This document shows, piece by piece, positions 21,380-24,150 of a stretch of DNA of 24,150 nucleotides. Below the pieces are notes generated by a model. It saw nothing but the letters and a program-made list of their open reading frames with translations, was not told the DNA's origin and did not search any database. The DNA lies in NCBI GenBank assembly GCA_039817205.1, contig JBCBWG010000023.1, positions 1 through 24,150 on the forward strand, in the 5' to 3' direction. Made by a program: the position numbers and the translations under genes. Positions within the stretch are counted from its first letter, which is position 1; every line of letters begins with the position of its first letter. This stretch comes from JBCBWG01 sp039817205. Its GTDB lineage: Bacteria; Pseudomonadota; Alphaproteobacteria; Rhizobiales; Hyphomicrobiaceae.

Positions 21380-23974
21380 TCAGCGTGTGCTCAGCTGGCC
21401 GAAGACGTCCTGTACGGAAAACGGCCGCGGCTTTTGTTTTGTCTCACGGCGGGATGCGACACGGCGCAATGGCGCGTGGGTTTTGGCGGCGACCGGTCGT
21501 GCAGGCGTCGGCTCAGCGCCGGCGTTCGACGAAACCGGAACAGGTCGCGCACTGGTGCCGGGCTCCGAAACCGATCGTGTTCGGGGGCGAGATCGGAACA
21601 CGGGATTTGCCTCGGCGTGCTTCGCGATATCGCGCAAAAGGGCATCCACGAGTGGCGCTGCGATTTGGCTGGAATGCAGGCTGCGCGCGAACGGCCGTGA
21701 TGGCGTGCCCGTGCCAACCATGACGACGTAAGAATAGGCCGCGCCGTTCGAAAATTGCAGGCCGCCGCTGGCCCAGACATCCACTGTCTCGTCAGGGTCG
21801 ATGTTCACCTGCGTGCCCGTCTTCGCAAAATGTAAACGCAGGTCCGCGCGCCGCTCGGCACACCAGTGCTTCAGTGACTTGAGCGTTCCGTGGTGTCGGC
21901 CGCGATGCCGGTAACAGAGCGGGCTTTGCAGAAGCTTCTTCAGTAATGGACGCGCTGACGGCTTGATGAATTGGTCCGGCTTGATGGGCTTGGCCGCATG
22001 CTCGGCCATGATCGCTTTCGCCGCGTCCGTGGTGAAATCGTAGCCGTCGATCAGCGTCGGTGGTGGTTGGACTGTGCCGCCCCGGCCGGTCAGCGCTGCC
22101 AGAATCACGGACGACATGTGGTGGACGGTTCGGGGTGCCCCGCCAACGAGCCCCCGCACAATTGCCGTCGATGGTGGTGTCTGCGCGCCGGACGTGTCCG
22201 CTGGCGGGCGGGTCAAACCGAAGCCATCGATAAGCCGACTGATCTGGCGCTGCCCGGCGCGCGCCGTCCGCCATTCGAGCGGCCGGTTCAGCGAGCAGGC
22301 AAACGACACTTCGGCTGTTCGCGCGCGGCGTAAGCGCCCTTTGCGTCGGCAAGTCCGAAGGCCGCGAGACGGTGCCTCCGTGTCGACGTAGCCCGACGTG
22401 GATGTGTCCCGGCCACTGTTTGCGATTGCGACGGCTGCCAACATTTTGCCCGTTGAGGCAATCGCGCGGCTTTCGCGAGCAACATCGTAGCGACCACTTT
22501 CGCGGTCACGGGCGATGATTGAGCCGAAATACGGAGCGGTTTCGCTGGACTCGTAATATCGGACGATCCGACCGCGGTGATCGGCTGCGACGACCACAAC
22601 ATCCGGCATCACGAGGTCTGCGCCGCCTTTGAACGGATCGAGCGTGAAGCCTGGTTTCAGCCGACCGTTCCAACGCTTCTCAAGGCCCTTGAGTGTTTCG
22701 AGAACCGACTGCCGGAAACTCAGGTTCTCAGCGGCATCAATGGTTGTTGTCAGCCCCCGCACATGCGCGCGCCAGTTGAAGCCGTACGCATGCTTCATCT
22801 CTTCGCGTGCGCCGAGGCGCACAGCTGGCAGAAGCGTGTTGGCGCGCAGCCTCGGGTTCGCCTTCGCCCGCTTTGCGAATTGCGGTCGGTGCGTTTCGAG
22901 CGCCTGTTGAAGGCGGGGCTGCAATCGCGGATTGGGTGGGCCAGAGGCCATGTCGATGAGTTCGGTGACAACGCGCTTTTGGGCTTCGCCGTCGTTGAGA
23001 AGTTCGCTCGCACACCGGGTCGCGCGGACTTCGGCAATATAGCGCCAGCGGTCGAGGCGCACGCGATTGAGCCGATCGCTGCCGGGAAGCAGAATGATTG
23101 GCTTATTGACAGCCGATGCAAGAACGAACTGCTCGGCAATCGACAGATCCTTAGCGTCTTTGCCGAACACAATCTGGCTTGTCACTTCGACGCCGTGGAG
23201 CGGGGCTCCATACGTCCGTTGCGCAAGCCACAGGTGATTGGCCGACCACTGCTGGAGGGGTGTGATGTCGCCGCCGCGGGTCAGCTCGTGATAAATAACC
23301 GGCGCCATCCACCATTCGCGCGCCTTTCGACCGAGCTTTTGCCACGGGCTCTCATCGGTGCGCGGCGGCGTCTTGTAGATCACCCGCGCAAACTGCATCG
23401 GAAGCGTTGACCCGCCGACGCCAAGCGACGGGCGGCCCCGTCGGATCGTGCGGGCGAGCGTTGAAAATGGAATTTTCAGAACGCCGCCGAGGTCGATGCC
23501 GTACGGATTTCGCCATGTGCCGAGGTAGCGATCCTCATGATAGACGAGGCATTGCCAGTAGTGCTTTGGGACCGTGCGGACGGGAATCGATTTGTGATCC
23601 GGGTTCGCCGTATAGCCCCCGACATTAATCGCACTGTCCGTGAAATTGACATCGCGCTGGCTGTCGAGGCGCGGATCGTACGTGCCAACGAAGTCACCGC
23701 GCCGGTCGTAGATGGCGGTCGCGAGCCAGCGCTCGGCATCGTAGCGTAGCTTTTCCGACAGGTATTCCGCGCCGACCATGCCTCGGATGGGCGCGACGAC
23801 GTAGACGAGCGCCACAGCAAACGCGACGTAAAAGACGCCGCCTGCGATGACGTAGCGAATGAAACCGAGGCGCGGATTGAATGCGATGTTGACGAAAAAC
23901 AAACTGATGGCGCGCACGGGGAGCAGGACGAGACACTCGCAGAGCCGTGTGAAAAATTTGAGAAGCGTGACCAT
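21380..23974 (-). CDS. Divergent bifunctional class A penicillin-binding protein
   Basis: An 864-residue membrane-anchored peptidoglycan synthase with hydrophobic segments at about 15-32 and 40-62. The GT51 domain keeps the catalytic Glu147 in HEDRY and GGSTLPMQ (187-194), and RKAREWWMA. However, motif 1 is altered: the usual EDxxFxxHxGxD reads EDRYLGTWRNPYGID, three residues longer and without the His. The transpeptidase domain has STGK (nucleophile Ser507, Lys510), SLN (561-563) and KTGT (718-720). The last 80 residues are basic and proline-rich, likely disordered and periplasmic. ATG 23974 is used; the frame is open upstream to a TTG at 24022, and neither has a good Shine-Dalgarno. It is clearly not PBP1C: there is no BiPBP_C domain. 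It precedes the large membrane-protein gene in the same direction. Confidence 0.88.
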   Translation of the reverse strand: MVTLLKFFTRLCECLVLLPVRAISLFFVNIAFNPRLGFIRYVIAGGVFYVAFAVALVYVVAPIRGMVGAEYLSEKLRYDAERWLATAIYDRRGDFVGTYDPRLDSQRDVNFTDSAINVGGYTANPDHKSIPVRTVPKHYWQCLVYHEDRYLGTWRNPYGIDLGGVLKIPFSTLARTIRRGRPSLGVGGSTLPMQFARVIYKTPPRTDESPWQKLGRKAREWWMAPVIYHELTRGGDITPLQQWSANHLWLAQRTYGAPLHGVEVTSQIVFGKDAKDLSIAEQFVLASAVNKPIILLPGSDRLNRVRLDRWRYIAEVRATRCASELLNDGEAQKRVVTELIDMASGPPNPRLQPRLQQALETHRPQFAKRAKANPRLRANTLLPAVRLGAREEMKHAYGFNWRAHVRGLTTTIDAAENLSFRQSVLETLKGLEKRWNGRLKPGFTLDPFKGGADLVMPDVVVVAADHRGRIVRYYESSETAPYFGSIIARDRESGRYDVARESRAIASTGKMLAAVAIANSGRDTSTSGYVDTEAPSRGLRTCRRKGRLRRARTAEVSFACSLNRPLEWRTARAGQRQISRLIDGFGLTRPPADTSGAQTPPSTAIVRGLVGGAPRTVHHMSSVILAALTGRGGTVQPPPTLIDGYDFTTDAAKAIMAEHAAKPIKPDQFIKPSARPLLKKLLQSPLCYRHRGRHHGTLKSLKHWCAERRADLRLHFAKTGTQVNIDPDETVDVWASGGLQFSNGAAYSYVVMVGTGTPSRPFARSLHSSQIAAPLVDALLRDIAKHAEANPVFRSRPRTRSVSEPGTSARPVPVSSNAGAEPTPARPVAAKTHAPLRRVASRRETKQKPRPFSVQDVFGQLSTR

Positions 23975-24150
23975 TACCGCGCCGCGACCACCGCACCAGG
24001 ACGAACCGTGCGGCGCGAACAATCGTCGACCGCAACCACAGGACTTTGCAGTGAGGTAAGCCGCGTTTGTGTCTCCCGGACGACCGGAATGCGCCGCTCG
24101 CGAGGTGCACTTGCGGCGTCTAGCAGATCTCGCGGTTACCGAAATTGATC
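23975..24150. other. Region upstream of the class A PBP gene at the window edge
   Basis: These 176 bases contain no supported gene. They should hold the promoter of the minus-strand PBP unit, but I cannot point to a specific box. Whatever lies beyond the window edge is unknown. Confidence 0.35.

Noticed and set aside
22577..23410. 277-codon plus-strand frame opposite the class A PBP
   Set aside because: Antisense to a gene with intact SxxK, SxN and KTG motifs.
1..24150. CRISPR arrays, insertion sequences, transposase or integrase genes
   Set aside because: No regular repeat-spacer pattern, no terminal inverted repeats with a transposase frame, and no recombinase motif found in any strong frame.

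Overview
The window is a GC-rich stretch whose protein families and codon use fit an alphaproteobacterium, most likely Hyphomicrobiales. Supporting hints are an LpxQ-like outer-membrane barrel, a Tat-exported propeller, the alpha-2-macroglobulin/PbpC pair and a GYF_2 protein. This placement is inference; no rRNA or other marker gene is present. The only RNA gene candidate is an odd tRNA-Cys-like sequence.

Left part, plus strand (1-7291). The 3' end of an SDR oxidoreductase is followed by a GNAT-like protein, an acyl carrier protein, an AMP-forming acyl ligase and a type III PLP decarboxylase (658-4944). The ligase and decarboxylase match the families known from exosortase A-type exopolysaccharide loci, yet no exosortase, glycosyltransferase or PEP-CTERM protein lies in this window. 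The last gene of this row ends inside a tRNA-Cys(GCA)-like sequence (4924-5000). Its acceptor and T arms are perfect and CCA is encoded, but the D-loop has no GG and the anticodon loop is 8 nt (or 6 nt). A Tat-exported PQQ-like propeller protein and a GYF_2 membrane protein follow.

Middle part, minus strand (7321-17166). Read in the direction of transcription this is: an exported alpha-2-macroglobulin with an intact thioester motif; penicillin-binding protein 1C; a PHB-depolymerase-like esterase broken by a frameshift near 8957-8968; and an LpxQ-like outer-membrane barrel. The macroglobulin and PBP1C form the known A2M/PbpC pair, thought to trap periplasmic proteases and repair peptidoglycan after envelope damage.

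Right part, minus strand (17481-23974). A divergent bifunctional class A PBP lies upstream of a large four-helix membrane protein with a periplasmic domain and a long disordered cytoplasmic tail. Next comes an unrecognised 230-residue protein whose ribosome-binding site is partly inside a hairpin; a rho-independent terminator follows it. Most of the window concerns the cell envelope: peptidoglycan synthesis and repair, outer membrane, and export. The least explained parts are the exosortase-type carrier-protein cassette, the unusual tRNA and the PBP/membrane-scaffold pair.
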